NCBI GenBank assembly: GCA_016718805.1 | Contig: JADKCP010000004.1 | Coordinates: 434,001-498,000, forward strand | Reading direction: 5' to 3' | Length of the DNA: 64,000 bases | From: Bacteroidota bacterium | Lineage (GTDB): Bacteria > Bacteroidota > Bacteroidia > UBA4408 | Notes under the pieces: model-generated | Seen by the model: the letters and a program-made list of their open reading frames with translations, nothing else | Told to the model about the DNA's origin: nothing | Databases searched by the model: none | In this document: positions 1 through 8,372 of the stretch, piece by piece | Numbering within the stretch: the stretch's first letter is position 1 | How the letters are laid out: every line of letters begins with the position of its first letter | Position numbers and translations under genes: made by a program

Positions 1-507
1 GGTAACAGTTCCAATTCGTAAATCGTCACTAACCAACAACATTAAATAGTCTTTCACATCAAATTTTTCAGCCAAGTATTCTGTATGACCGGGAAATTTA
101 AAGTTGGCGCTTTGTACATTGTTTTTGTTAATAGGAGCAGTAACTAATACATCTATTTTACCACTTTTGAGGTCGGCAATTGCTAATTCTAATGAAGCAA
201 TGGCTTTTTCACCAGCAAGGTTGGTACTGGTTCCAAGTTCCATTTTTATTTCTTCATCCCAGCAATTAATCAAATTGGCCATTTTAGGATTTGCTGCATC
301 TGCCTCACGGATAATATTGAAACTAAAATCAGCTATGCCTAAAGCCTTTCGATGGAAAGATGCAATGCGTGAGGCGCCATAAACAATAGGAGTACACAGC
401 TGCATCATTCTGTTGTCCATAAACGTTTTAATAATTACTTCCATTCCAATGCCATTGAAATCGCCCATTGAAATACCCACTTTTACATGATTATCTGATT
501 CTATCAT
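1..507 (-). CDS. pdxA: 4-hydroxythreonine-4-phosphate dehydrogenase PdxA (N-terminal part, runs off window)
   Basis: The first 169 codons of a minus-strand gene start at the ATG at 505-507 and run off the left edge without a stop. The translation has the PdxA family hallmarks VGISMGDFNGIG near the N-terminus, VTAPINK around residue 133 and FPGHTEYLAEKF shortly after; the His in PGHTE is a metal-ligand position in this family. PdxA oxidises and decarboxylates 4-phosphohydroxy-L-threonine with NAD in the DXP-dependent pyridoxal phosphate pathway in the cytoplasm. The start lies 13 bases after the stop of the secreted PNGase-like gene, so the two may be co-transcribed, though no functional link is evident. 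The C-terminal half is outside the window. Confidence 0.9.
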   Translation of the reverse strand, partial: MIESDNHVKVGISMGDFNGIGMEVIIKTFMDNRMMQLCTPIVYGASRIASFHRKALGIADFSFNIIREADAANPKMANLINCWDEEIKMELGTSTNLAGEKAIASLELAIADLKSGKIDVLVTAPINKNNVQSANFKFPGHTEYLAEKFDVKDYLMLLVSDDLRIGTVT

Positions 508-520
508 TTCTTTTCTTGAA

Positions 521-2461
521 TTACTTTGTAATAACGATGCGCTTAGTATATTGCTTTTGTGCTTGTTTCAAACGAATTAAATACATCCCTTCTGAATAGT
601 TAGATAAATCTATCTGTTTGCCTTCAGCAGCAAGTTCTATTTTTGAATCACTATAAATGCGATTCGATAAAGCATCAAAAATTTCAAGAGATTCAATTTG
701 ATTTTTCTCCCCATTAAAATAAACCGTAATTAATCCGTTACTTGGATTGGGCTTTACAACTAATTGAGTTGAATAATTATTTTCCACAATAGAATTAGGT
801 GCATTGAGCGTAAAGTTTACGGTTTTAAAGGCTCCGAAATCTCCAGTATTTGCAAGGTAAGAAGTTCCCGTTAATCCTTGTATCAAGCGAAAAAAACCAT
901 TTCCATTGTAGCAACACATCCCATCACCAAAACTATCATACATGGTAAATGAATAACATCCATTTGCCAAATAGAATGTATCGCGGTAAATTAAGTTGTT
1001 ACCTGCATACGGGCCATGCGAATAAAGTATATTTCCTACCACATCCTTTATGTCGTAGGAAGATTCATTTCCAGTATTATCGGTACGAACCAGGAGCCTA
1101 ATTACGTTGGTAGCATAGACGTTTGTAGAATTGAAATTAGCTTTCTGAAAATTATCTGTGGGAAATTCATCAGCTAGTCCATTCGGTAAAATTGCGGTGA
1201 CTTCAATGCTATGTGTTCCGGTAGCTATCGTCAATGCAGGTAATGCAACGCTGGTGGTGTCTAGAAAAGCTAAATTGCCAGTCCAGGTATAATTTGGTTG
1301 AGCAACACCATCCACAGTTATTTGAAATTCAACCGAAGTTAGGGTCGAAGCACCATTGTTTTTTATGAGCACTATTGGATTTGTACCACTACAAACCGGA
1401 TTAGTTCTGCGATAATCGAAAGCACTGTTGGGCTGTTTGATTGCTTGCAGTTCAACATTGTTGGTATAGGAAGGTGGGTGATAATATACCAATTGGGTTT
1501 GTATCCAATATTCAGGTGCATAGCTGCAATTTGGGCCACCGGTATTGGTATAAGGTACCATATCGTAATCGATTACGGCGTTTGTGCCAGCAGCCGCTAA
1601 GGTGGTAATATTGTAATCGTGCGGACGCACCCAGGCACCCGGACACCAATTGGCCCGATTGTAAAACCAGGTTCTTATTGCTGTGCCCGACATGGGTTGA
1701 GGATACAGCGGATTCGCGCCACAATCGTCGCGCCAGAGATGTTGTTGTAAGGTGTTTCCATTTACCAGTAGGGTATGTGTAAGGTCTGAAAACTCTGCTA
1801 CATTCGGATCGGGGTCGCAATTAAAACCGTGACCGGTAGTTACAACCCGCAATTTTGTTTGGTTTGCCAGCGAATCGATGGTAACTGATTTGGGTTGTAA
1901 ATGATTGTCAATGGGGTCGCTGGCATTTCCATATTGAAAAGTACCTGTCCACAAATTTTCGATGCTGTAAGCTTCGCGGATTGGATTTCCTTTTATCATG
2001 TAGAAATCAGCAGTTACTGACCATCCGTTCGCATAGCCACAAATAATGGTGCTCATTTTTACTGAATCGTTTAACAAGCTGCGGTAATCGCTCACATCCA
2101 CCCAAAGTGTAACCCCCATGCCGTAAGGAGTAATCATGCGCATAATTTCGAAAGGCTCCTTTATTTCAGTTCCGGTGCTATCAAAAATTCCTGTGTTCTT
2201 AAATGCTTTTAAAATTCCAATACGGTCGTAAGGGTCGCAACCAATTCCAACCGGACAGGTTAATTTATAATTGAGCATTATTTTCTCATACTTATTGGTA
2301 TCGGCAGGAAATAAAAATGTTTGAACTATGGTATTGCAATTTTGATGAACCGCATTCGAAAATGTGTGCACAACAAGCGTGTCGCCGGGATTGGCCTTGG
2401 AGGCAAGTAAGCTCAGCAAGCAAGCACACAGTGTAAGTAAACCATTTTTACTATAGACCAT
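521..2461 (-). CDS. Secreted PNGase F-like protein with type A T9SS sorting domain
   Basis: A 646-residue protein with an N-terminal signal peptide (residues 1-23, hydrophobic LLTLCACLLSLLA). Residues about 28-330 resemble the two-domain peptide-N-glycosidase F fold: CDPYDR (D79), ITPYGMGVTLWVDVSDY, a TGHGFNCDP...AEF segment (E223), WRDDC and RANWCPGAW. D79 and E223 are spaced like the catalytic D60 and E206 of Elizabethkingia PNGase F; this correspondence is by eye. A middle beta-rich region (about 340-560) follows. The last 75-80 residues are a type A sorting domain (VVKPNPSNG ... LSNYSEGMYLIRL ... KRIVITK). The predicted role is removal of N-linked glycans from glycoproteins, or a related amidase, outside the cell. 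It sits between sppA (65 bp upstream) and pdxA on one strand. Confidence 0.8.
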   Translation of the reverse strand: MVYSKNGLLTLCACLLSLLASKANPGDTLVVHTFSNAVHQNCNTIVQTFLFPADTNKYEKIMLNYKLTCPVGIGCDPYDRIGILKAFKNTGIFDSTGTEIKEPFEIMRMITPYGMGVTLWVDVSDYRSLLNDSVKMSTIICGYANGWSVTADFYMIKGNPIREAYSIENLWTGTFQYGNASDPIDNHLQPKSVTIDSLANQTKLRVVTTGHGFNCDPDPNVAEFSDLTHTLLVNGNTLQQHLWRDDCGANPLYPQPMSGTAIRTWFYNRANWCPGAWVRPHDYNITTLAAAGTNAVIDYDMVPYTNTGGPNCSYAPEYWIQTQLVYYHPPSYTNNVELQAIKQPNSAFDYRRTNPVCSGTNPIVLIKNNGASTLTSVEFQITVDGVAQPNYTWTGNLAFLDTTSVALPALTIATGTHSIEVTAILPNGLADEFPTDNFQKANFNSTNVYATNVIRLLVRTDNTGNESSYDIKDVVGNILYSHGPYAGNNLIYRDTFYLANGCYSFTMYDSFGDGMCCYNGNGFFRLIQGLTGTSYLANTGDFGAFKTVNFTLNAPNSIVENNYSTQLVVKPNPSNGLITVYFNGEKNQIESLEIFDALSNRIYSDSKIELAAEGKQIDLSNYSEGMYLIRLKQAQKQYTKRIVITK

Positions 2462-2526
2462 ATTAATTAAATTGAATTTATTTTTACTACTTCAAACGAT
2501 ATAAAAGCCTTGCAAAGTTAACTAGA

Positions 2527-4299
2527 TTAATAAATTTCAACTGCATATTCCATGCGCATTTGAACTGTGTTATTTGCTTTCGCAAATGAGCGCAATTGCT
2601 GCAAGTAGTTGTAGCTTTGACCCAATTCTTTTTTAATCACTTTTGTTTCTACATCTCCTGAAATGTCGTTTACCAATTGTTCCAGTGCATCTTTTTGTTT
2701 GGGCAAATTATAAATTCGGTACTCCTTTATTTTAGCCAATTTCGCTGCTGAAGCAATTGCACTTTCAAGTCCACCCAATTCATCAATTAATCCTAATCGC
2801 AATGCATCAACTCCACTCCAAACACGTCCTTGGCCCATACTATCAATTTCTGCTTTTGTTTTGTGACGCCCTTCGGCTACTTTTCCGATAAAATCATCGT
2901 ATATTTTTTCAACTGATTTTTGCATAAAAGCTTTTTCTTCGGCACTACTTGGTCGAAGGGCAGTGCCTGCGTCAGCATGATAGTTAGTTTTTACGGTATC
3001 GATGGTAATACCCAATTTATTGTTGAGCAGTTTTTGAGCATTCATCATTACACCAAATACTCCAATAGATCCGGTAATGGTTGTTGGGCTAGCAATAATT
3101 TTATCGGCAGCACAACTAATGTAATAACCGCCCGAGGCAGCTAAATCGCCCATGGAAACAACAAGCGGTTTTTGCTTTTTAGCAAGCACGGTTTCACGCC
3201 AAATAACATCGCTTGCTAATGCGCTTCCACCTGGTGAATTCACACGTAAAACAATTGCTTTTACTTTGGAATCATTTCGTGCTTCTCGAATGGCAGCGGC
3301 CAATTTTTCTGAACCGATAGTTTTTTCATCTCCTTCTCCACTTTCAATATCGCCTTGAGCAAAAATAACAGCAATTTTATCCATGCTTAATCTTTCGTGC
3401 GCTGAATCTGCTACCTTGTGGTATTTAGACAAAGAAACCAATGACACTTTATCATCTGGCTTTTGTTTCAATCGTTTATTTAATTCAAGTTGTACTTCAT
3501 CATCATACATTAGCTTGTCGATTAATTTCGCCGTAACAGCATCTTCTGCACTATTAACAGTCATGTTATTTGCAAGCGCATTGAGCTGATCAATTTCTAT
3601 TTTGCGTTGCTTCATAATTCCTTGTAGTAAGTGGTTCCAAATTGAACCGATGAATGCTTTGGTTTGAATGCGATTAGCGTCGCTCATTTTATCTAAAATA
3701 AAAGGTTCTATTGCACTTTTAAATTTTCCGTGACGAATTATTTCAGGTTCCACTTCAAGTTTTTCGAGCATTCCTTTGAAAAAAAGCAGCTGGGCACTTA
3801 GGCCTTTCCAGTCCATATCACCAGCGGGATTGAGATAAATGGCATCCGCTACAGTTGCAAGGTAATACGCTTTTTGAGTGTAGTGTTCGCTGTAACTGAT
3901 TATAAACTTATTAGAACTTTTAAAATCAAGAAGGGCATTTCTAATTTCCTCAACTGTAGCAATACCAGCAGGTATAGCGGATAATTGTAAATAAATACCT
4001 TTTATATTGTTGTCGTTTTTCGCCTTTTGAATATCCTTCAAAATCTCATTTAAGCCATTTTGATGATTCGATTTGAGTGAGGAGAAATTAAAATTATCAA
4101 AAGGATTTTTCGATGCTCGGTCCATTATTTCATCATCGAGTTTAAGCACCAGTACAGAGTTTTCCGAGATTTTAAACACTTCATCTTCACTCGATTTAAG
4201 CATCGTACTAATTCCTGCAATTAGTAGTGCAGCAACAATAAAAAAACAAATTAAAAAGCCAAGCATGGAGGCAAACATGAACTTAAAAAACTGTCGCAT
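2527..4299 (-). CDS. sppA: Signal peptide peptidase SppA, 67K (long) type
   Basis: A 590-residue protein if it starts at the ATG at 4297-4299 (MRQFFKFMFASMLGF), which places a transmembrane anchor right at the N-terminus. An upstream in-frame ATG at 4324-4326 would add nine residues and looks less natural. Two tandem S49 protease domains are present, as in E. coli SppA. The catalytic lysine is in GKFKSAIEPF (K194) and the catalytic serine in GDLAASGGYYIS (S389); the spacing matches the E. coli K209/S409 dyad. SppA is an inner-membrane protein facing the periplasm that degrades cleaved signal peptides. It appears to be the first gene of a minus-strand group with the PNGase-like gene and pdxA. 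The MRMEYAVEIY tail looks complete. Confidence 0.92.
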   Translation of the reverse strand: MRQFFKFMFASMLGFLICFFIVAALLIAGISTMLKSSEDEVFKISENSVLVLKLDDEIMDRASKNPFDNFNFSSLKSNHQNGLNEILKDIQKAKNDNNIKGIYLQLSAIPAGIATVEEIRNALLDFKSSNKFIISYSEHYTQKAYYLATVADAIYLNPAGDMDWKGLSAQLLFFKGMLEKLEVEPEIIRHGKFKSAIEPFILDKMSDANRIQTKAFIGSIWNHLLQGIMKQRKIEIDQLNALANNMTVNSAEDAVTAKLIDKLMYDDEVQLELNKRLKQKPDDKVSLVSLSKYHKVADSAHERLSMDKIAVIFAQGDIESGEGDEKTIGSEKLAAAIREARNDSKVKAIVLRVNSPGGSALASDVIWRETVLAKKQKPLVVSMGDLAASGGYYISCAADKIIASPTTITGSIGVFGVMMNAQKLLNNKLGITIDTVKTNYHADAGTALRPSSAEEKAFMQKSVEKIYDDFIGKVAEGRHKTKAEIDSMGQGRVWSGVDALRLGLIDELGGLESAIASAAKLAKIKEYRIYNLPKQKDALEQLVNDISGDVETKVIKKELGQSYNYLQQLRSFAKANNTVQMRMEYAVEIY

Positions 4300-4400
4300 T
4301 GAAAAATAGTTAAGGGTTAATTTCAATTAAAAGAAACAAGCGCGATTTGTTATTGTTGTAAACTCGACAAAATAAAAGGATTCGTGCAAGATTTACCTAA

Positions 4401-4408
4401 CAAATTTA
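4401..4408 (-). promoter_or_regulatory. Putative -7 box for sppA (TAAATTTG)
   Basis: Read on the minus strand this is TAAATTTG, a perfect match to the Bacteroidota -7 consensus TAnnTTTG, about 100 bases upstream of the preferred sppA start. I see no well-spaced -33 TTTG, so the call rests on the -7 box alone. Confidence 0.35.
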
Positions 4409-4519
4409 GGCGCTGCAAAATAGGCATTACTATTAGTTTATACAAATAGAGAAGCGATTCTAAAGCAAAAATAAGTACCTAAATTTTTTGTTGCAAGGAG
4501 TGGGAAACAGAATGAGAAA

Positions 4520-4590
4520 CAGAATGAGAATGAGAGGGAGAAACATAATAAGAAGGGTCGCTCTTCGCTCTCATTCTCATTCTCATTCTG
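4520..4590. repeat. Inverted hexamer repeat (GAGAAT)n / (ATTCTC)n
   Basis: A purine-rich run CAGAATGAGAATGAGAG (4520-4536) is the reverse complement of a pyrimidine-rich run at 4568-4590, which carries one extra six-base unit. The 31 bases between them would form the loop of a long hairpin. It lies directly beyond the last copy of the tRNA-tail array. Minus-strand transcripts of the array would run into it, but no U-tract follows, so it is not a classical intrinsic terminator. Confidence 0.7.
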
Positions 4591-4595
4591 TTTAG

Positions 4596-5243
4596 TGGAG
4601 AATACCGGATTCGAACCGGTCACCTTCCCGATGGATCGGGACGCTCTTGCTTTTTTTTTGTGGAGAATACCGGATTCGAACCGGTCACCTTCCCGATGGA
4701 TCGGGACGCTCTTGCTTTTTTTGTGGAGAATACCGGATTCGAACCGGTCACCTTCCCGATAGATCGGGACGCTCTTGCTTTTTTTTTTTTGTGGAGAATA
4801 CCGGATTCGAACCGGTCACCTTCCCGATGGATCGGGACGCTCTTGCTTTTTTTTGTGGAGAATACCGGATTCGAACCGGTCACCTTCCCGATAGATCGGG
4901 ACGCTCTTGCTTTTTTTTGTGGAGAATACCTGATTCGAACCGGTCACCTTCCCGATAGATCGGGACGCTCTTGCTTTTTTTTTGTGGAGAATACCGGATT
5001 CGAACCGGTCACCTTCCCGATGGATCGGGACGCTCTTGCTTTTTTTTTGTGGAGAATACCGGATTCGAACCGGTCACCTTCCCGATAGATCGGGACGCTC
5101 TTGCTTTTTTTTTGTGGAGAATACCGGATTCGAACCGGTCACCTTCCCGATAGATCGGGACGCTCTTGCTTTTTTTTGTGGAGAATACCGGATTCGAACC
5201 GGTCACCTTCCCGATAGATCGGGACGCTCTTGCTTTTTTTTTG
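4596..5243 (-). repeat. Tandem array of ten degenerate tRNA-Ala 3'-part copies
   Basis: Ten units start (plus coordinates) at 4596, 4661, 4724, 4792, 4856, 4920, 4985, 5050, 5115 and 5179; the period is 63-68 bp, mostly varying with a poly-T/poly-A run. Read on the minus strand, each unit is AAGAGCG, a hairpin TCCCGATCYATCGGGA, AGGTGACC, then the complete T-arm and 3' acceptor strand of the adjacent tRNA-Ala (GGTTCGAATCC to ATTCTCCA), then C and an A-run. The real anticodon arm (5-bp stem, 7-nt loop) is replaced by a 16-nt arm with a 6-nt loop. The 5' acceptor strand and the 5' half of the D-arm are missing, so the units cannot fold as full tRNAs. Unit 6 has CTG for CCG in the T-stem. Loop base Y is C in units 1, 2, 4 and 7 and T in the others. 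Confidence 0.95.
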
Positions 5244-5317
5244 TGGAGAATACCGGATTCGAACCGGTCACCTCTTGCCTGCCAGGCAAGCGCTCTAGCC
5301 AAATGAGCTAATTCCCC
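5244..5317 (-). tRNA. tRNA-Ala (anticodon GGC)
   Basis: A 74-nt complete cloverleaf on the minus strand. Acceptor GGGGAAT pairs with ATTCTCC, with discriminator A. The anticodon arm is CTTGC-CTGGCAG-GCAAG with anticodon GGC (plus-strand gcc at 5281-5283). The T-arm is ACCGG-TTCGAAT-CCGGT. Acceptor positions 3 and 70 form the G:U pair that is the main alanine identity element. The CCA tail is not fully encoded (A then CA). Its 3' end begins the array of degenerate copies at 4596-5243. Confidence 0.96.
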
Positions 5318-5332
5318 AAGTAATGCGGACTG

Positions 5333-5340
5333 CGAAAATA
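5333..5340 (-). promoter_or_regulatory. Weak putative -7 box for tRNA-Ala
   Basis: On the minus strand this reads TATTTTCG, one mismatch from TAnnTTTG, 15 bases upstream of the mature tRNA 5' end. No clear -33 element is visible. Confidence 0.25.
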
Positions 5341-5381
5341 GAAAATCTTTTTATTCGGACTAATTAATTGCAGTAATTTTT

Positions 5382-5389
5382 TATTTTTG
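5382..5389 (+). promoter_or_regulatory. Putative -7 box for the PKD-repeat protein gene
   Basis: TATTTTTG matches TAnnTTTG exactly, 43 bases before the ATG at 5433. The only nearby TTG (5368-5370) is too close to be a standard -33 element. Confidence 0.4.
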
Positions 5390-5432
5390 GGAAAGCCTTA
5401 TAAAGCTTTATATTTACTCATCAAATATACTT

Positions 5433-8336
5433 ATGCAAGCTTGCGTTTTACGCCCTTTAATTTTTTTATTACTTTTAGTTTTTCAGTATAAAAGCCACGC
5501 TACACATATAGTTGGAGGAGTTTTAAATTATCGGTATTTGGGGAATAGCAATTATGAAATTCATCTTACCGTATTTAGAGACTGCAGCCCTAGTGTAACC
5601 ACACCTTTTGATAATCCGGCAAGAGTTGGAATATTTGATGGAGCCAATAATTTTATCAACGATATTTTAATTCCAATATCTCCAATTGATACCTTGGCTC
5701 CTTCAATTAATAGTCCTTGCCTGACTCCGCCCTCTATTTGTTATGAACGCGCTCAGTATTTTGATACCATTAATTTACCACCAACTAATTTAGGGTATCA
5801 ATTGGCCTATCAGCGTTGTTGCCGCAATGGGACTATACAAAACATAGTAACGCCTTTGCAAATTGGAGCAACATATTATGCAAGTTTACCAAGCAATACA
5901 ATTGCTTTTTCAAACTCAAATCCAACCTTTACGAATTTACCTCCGCTTTTTTTGTGCTTAAATTATCCTTACACGTTTGATCATTCGGCAACAGATTTGG
6001 ATAGCGATTCATTGGTGTATAGTTTATATACTCCTCTTGAAGGAGGTTCGCAAGGATCCCCTTCTCCCAATCCTACCAATCCCCCACCCTACTTTCCACT
6101 ATCGTTTCAGCCACCCTATAATCTTTCAAATGTTATGGGAGGTGTGCCTTTGACTATCAATCCGCAAACGGGTTCGCTAACAGTAACCCCAAATACACAA
6201 GGGCAATTTGTAGTAGGTGTTCAAGTGGCTGAATACCGCAATGGTTTTTATTTAGGAGCTACCAAAAGAGATGTGCAATTTAATGTAGTGCCATGCCCTA
6301 ATTTAATTGTCTCTGAAATTGTAATTCCAGTACCCAGTTTGCAAGCAATTGTAGCTTGTGGAAGCAATACAGTGCAGTTTAACAACAATAGTTTTGGAGC
6401 AGTAAACTATAAGTGGAATTTTGGTGATCCTACAACAATAAGCGACACCTCTTTATTGTTTCAACCCAGCTATACTTATCCCGGTCCCGGTACATATCAA
6501 TCCTACTTAGTAGCTTTTAGTTCGAATCCAAATTGTAACGATACCAGCTTTGCTACGGTAAAAGTTTACCCTCCTTTTACTGCTGATTTTACAAGCAATT
6601 TTAATCCTTGTACACGAACTGTTAGCCTAACTGATTTAACAACCTTTCCGGGTCACCCTATTACTAGCCGTTCCTGGAATTTTGGAGATGGTAGTACTTC
6701 AACATTGCAAAACCCAACGCATACCTATGCAAACCCGGGAACTTATACCATAACTATGCAGTCGGCTTCTAATTTGGGTTGTTCAGGTAGCAAAAGTATA
6801 ACGATTACCGTTCCATCGGTAAATACACTAAGCGTTGCCGGTTCAACTTCCATATGTTTAGGCGATAGTACACAGATTTCTGTAAGTGGTGGTTTCGATT
6901 ATTCGTGGTTTCCGACGATTAGCCTTAGCAACCCTACTAGTGCTAACCCTATTGCATTTCCAAGTAGTACTACTACTTATTCTGTTTTAGGAAAAGTACT
7001 TACGAGTACAGGTGATACATGTAGCGCCAACCAATCGGTTACTGTTACGGTGAATGCTTTAGCACAGGCAGCAGCATCTGTTAATCCAATAAGTTGTGGC
7101 AAAAAAACGATTCCTTTCACTAATACATCGCTTAATGCACTAAGTTATGCTTGGAATTTTGGAGACCCCAGTTCTACAAGCAATACATCCCTGCAAACAA
7201 ATCCTGTACATCTGTATTCAGATACCGGAATTTTTCAGATTCGCTTAGTTGCTTATACGCAAGCGGGACAACAAGGATGTACCGATACAACCTATACTAG
7301 TTTGCATATTTACCCACCAATAATTGCCGGTTTTGATTATGAAGTAGAAAGCTGCAGCAATACTGTTAGCTTTTATGACAGCACCGCTGATGCTTTTTCG
7401 CATCCTTCAAATTGGGTATGGGATTTTGGTGATGGGCAATTTTCATTTCTTCAAAATCCGATACATGTGTATGCGAGTTTTGGGAATTTTAATGCGAGTT
7501 TAATTGCAAGTACATGGGTAGGATGTAAAGATACGCTGATTGTTCCCATTAATTTAACTGCTTTGGCTGCTGCAGTTGGCCCAAATGATACCAGTTTGTG
7601 TGACGGTAATCCGGTAGAAATTTCGGCCTCCGGAGGTATCGCGTATTTATGGACACCGGCAATTGGATTAAGCAGTGACACTGTTGCCAACCCAACTGTT
7701 ACAATTAATCAAACTACCACCTATACTGTTGCAATTACAGCAATTGCGGCCGATGGAGATACTTGTATTATTTCAAAAAATGTAACAGTATTTGTCCCTT
7801 CCGGTCAATTACCCGCCTTAACAGCAACAGTTGATAAAGATACTATTTATGCAGGTGAAAGCACTATACTGCATGCTATCCCCGATCAATCAAATTTATT
7901 CTACAATTGGACTCCGGCATCCTGGTTAAATAGCGCAGCAATTGCAAATCCTGTTGCTACACCTCTTGAAACAATCACTTACCAAGTTGTACTATCCGAT
8001 TCATTTGAATGTGTGCGTAATGCCGATGTTAAAATTGTAGTGATTCAATTGAGTTGTGGCGAGAGTGAAGTGTTTATTCCCAATTCATTTACGCCCAATA
8101 ACGATGGCGAAAACGATATTTTATTTGTACGCGGAAATCAAATTAAAGAATTGTATTTTATCGTTTACAATCGCTGGGGTGAAAAAGTATTTGAAACTAA
8201 TAATCCCAAAAGTGGTTGGGATGGAATTTACAAAGGAGTTATTTCAGAACCGGGAGTATTTGCCTACTATGCGCGTATTATCTGTTTAAATAATGATGAA
8301 TTAATTAAGCAGGGAAATGTAACTCTATTACGCTAA
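5433..8336 (+). CDS. PKD-repeat surface protein with type B (gliding-type) T9SS sorting domain
   Basis: A 967-residue secreted protein. Residues 1-23 form a signal peptide ending SHA. An N-terminal region (about 24-290, starting THIVGGVLNYRY and containing YQRCCRNGT) is of a kind found at the start of large Bacteroidota surface proteins; I do not know its function. At least four PKD cores follow, visible as WNFGD/WDFGD motifs near residues 327, 415, 573 and 663, alternating with Ig-like segments (SICLGDSTQISVSGG and similar). The last 90 residues are a gliding-motility-associated C-terminal (CHU_C, type B) domain: FIPNSFTPNNDGENDILF, YNRWGEKVFE, WDG. Such proteins are exported by the T9SS and stay surface-associated or are released. 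It probably has its own promoter and may be transcribed with the next gene 36 bp downstream. Binding target unknown. Confidence 0.9.
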   Translation: MQACVLRPLIFLLLLVFQYKSHATHIVGGVLNYRYLGNSNYEIHLTVFRDCSPSVTTPFDNPARVGIFDGANNFINDILIPISPIDTLAPSINSPCLTPPSICYERAQYFDTINLPPTNLGYQLAYQRCCRNGTIQNIVTPLQIGATYYASLPSNTIAFSNSNPTFTNLPPLFLCLNYPYTFDHSATDLDSDSLVYSLYTPLEGGSQGSPSPNPTNPPPYFPLSFQPPYNLSNVMGGVPLTINPQTGSLTVTPNTQGQFVVGVQVAEYRNGFYLGATKRDVQFNVVPCPNLIVSEIVIPVPSLQAIVACGSNTVQFNNNSFGAVNYKWNFGDPTTISDTSLLFQPSYTYPGPGTYQSYLVAFSSNPNCNDTSFATVKVYPPFTADFTSNFNPCTRTVSLTDLTTFPGHPITSRSWNFGDGSTSTLQNPTHTYANPGTYTITMQSASNLGCSGSKSITITVPSVNTLSVAGSTSICLGDSTQISVSGGFDYSWFPTISLSNPTSANPIAFPSSTTTYSVLGKVLTSTGDTCSANQSVTVTVNALAQAAASVNPISCGKKTIPFTNTSLNALSYAWNFGDPSSTSNTSLQTNPVHLYSDTGIFQIRLVAYTQAGQQGCTDTTYTSLHIYPPIIAGFDYEVESCSNTVSFYDSTADAFSHPSNWVWDFGDGQFSFLQNPIHVYASFGNFNASLIASTWVGCKDTLIVPINLTALAAAVGPNDTSLCDGNPVEISASGGIAYLWTPAIGLSSDTVANPTVTINQTTTYTVAITAIAADGDTCIISKNVTVFVPSGQLPALTATVDKDTIYAGESTILHAIPDQSNLFYNWTPASWLNSAAIANPVATPLETITYQVVLSDSFECVRNADVKIVVIQLSCGESEVFIPNSFTPNNDGENDILFVRGNQIKELYFIVYNRWGEKVFETNNPKSGWDGIYKGVISEPGVFAYYARIICLNNDELIKQGNVTLLR

Positions 8337-8372
8337 GTGGGATTTACATTCATACTGTTTTAAAATACAGCA

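Noticed and set aside
104..382. 92-codon plus-strand frame at the left edge
   Set aside because: It lies antisense to the clearly recognisable pdxA coding sequence.
1512..1820. 102-codon minus-strand frame within the PNGase-like gene
   Set aside because: It is an alternative frame of a gene with clear homology in the main frame.
4596..5243. CRISPR array
   Set aside because: The 63-68 bp periodicity is regular but the whole unit is repeated; there are no unique spacers and no cas genes, and the repeat is tRNA sequence.
4438..5302. Several overlapping reading frames on both strands of the tRNA-tail array (translations such as RIPDSNRSPSR, TGSNPVFSTKK)
   Set aside because: They are translations of repeated tRNA T-arm sequence in every frame, without start context or independent codon pattern.
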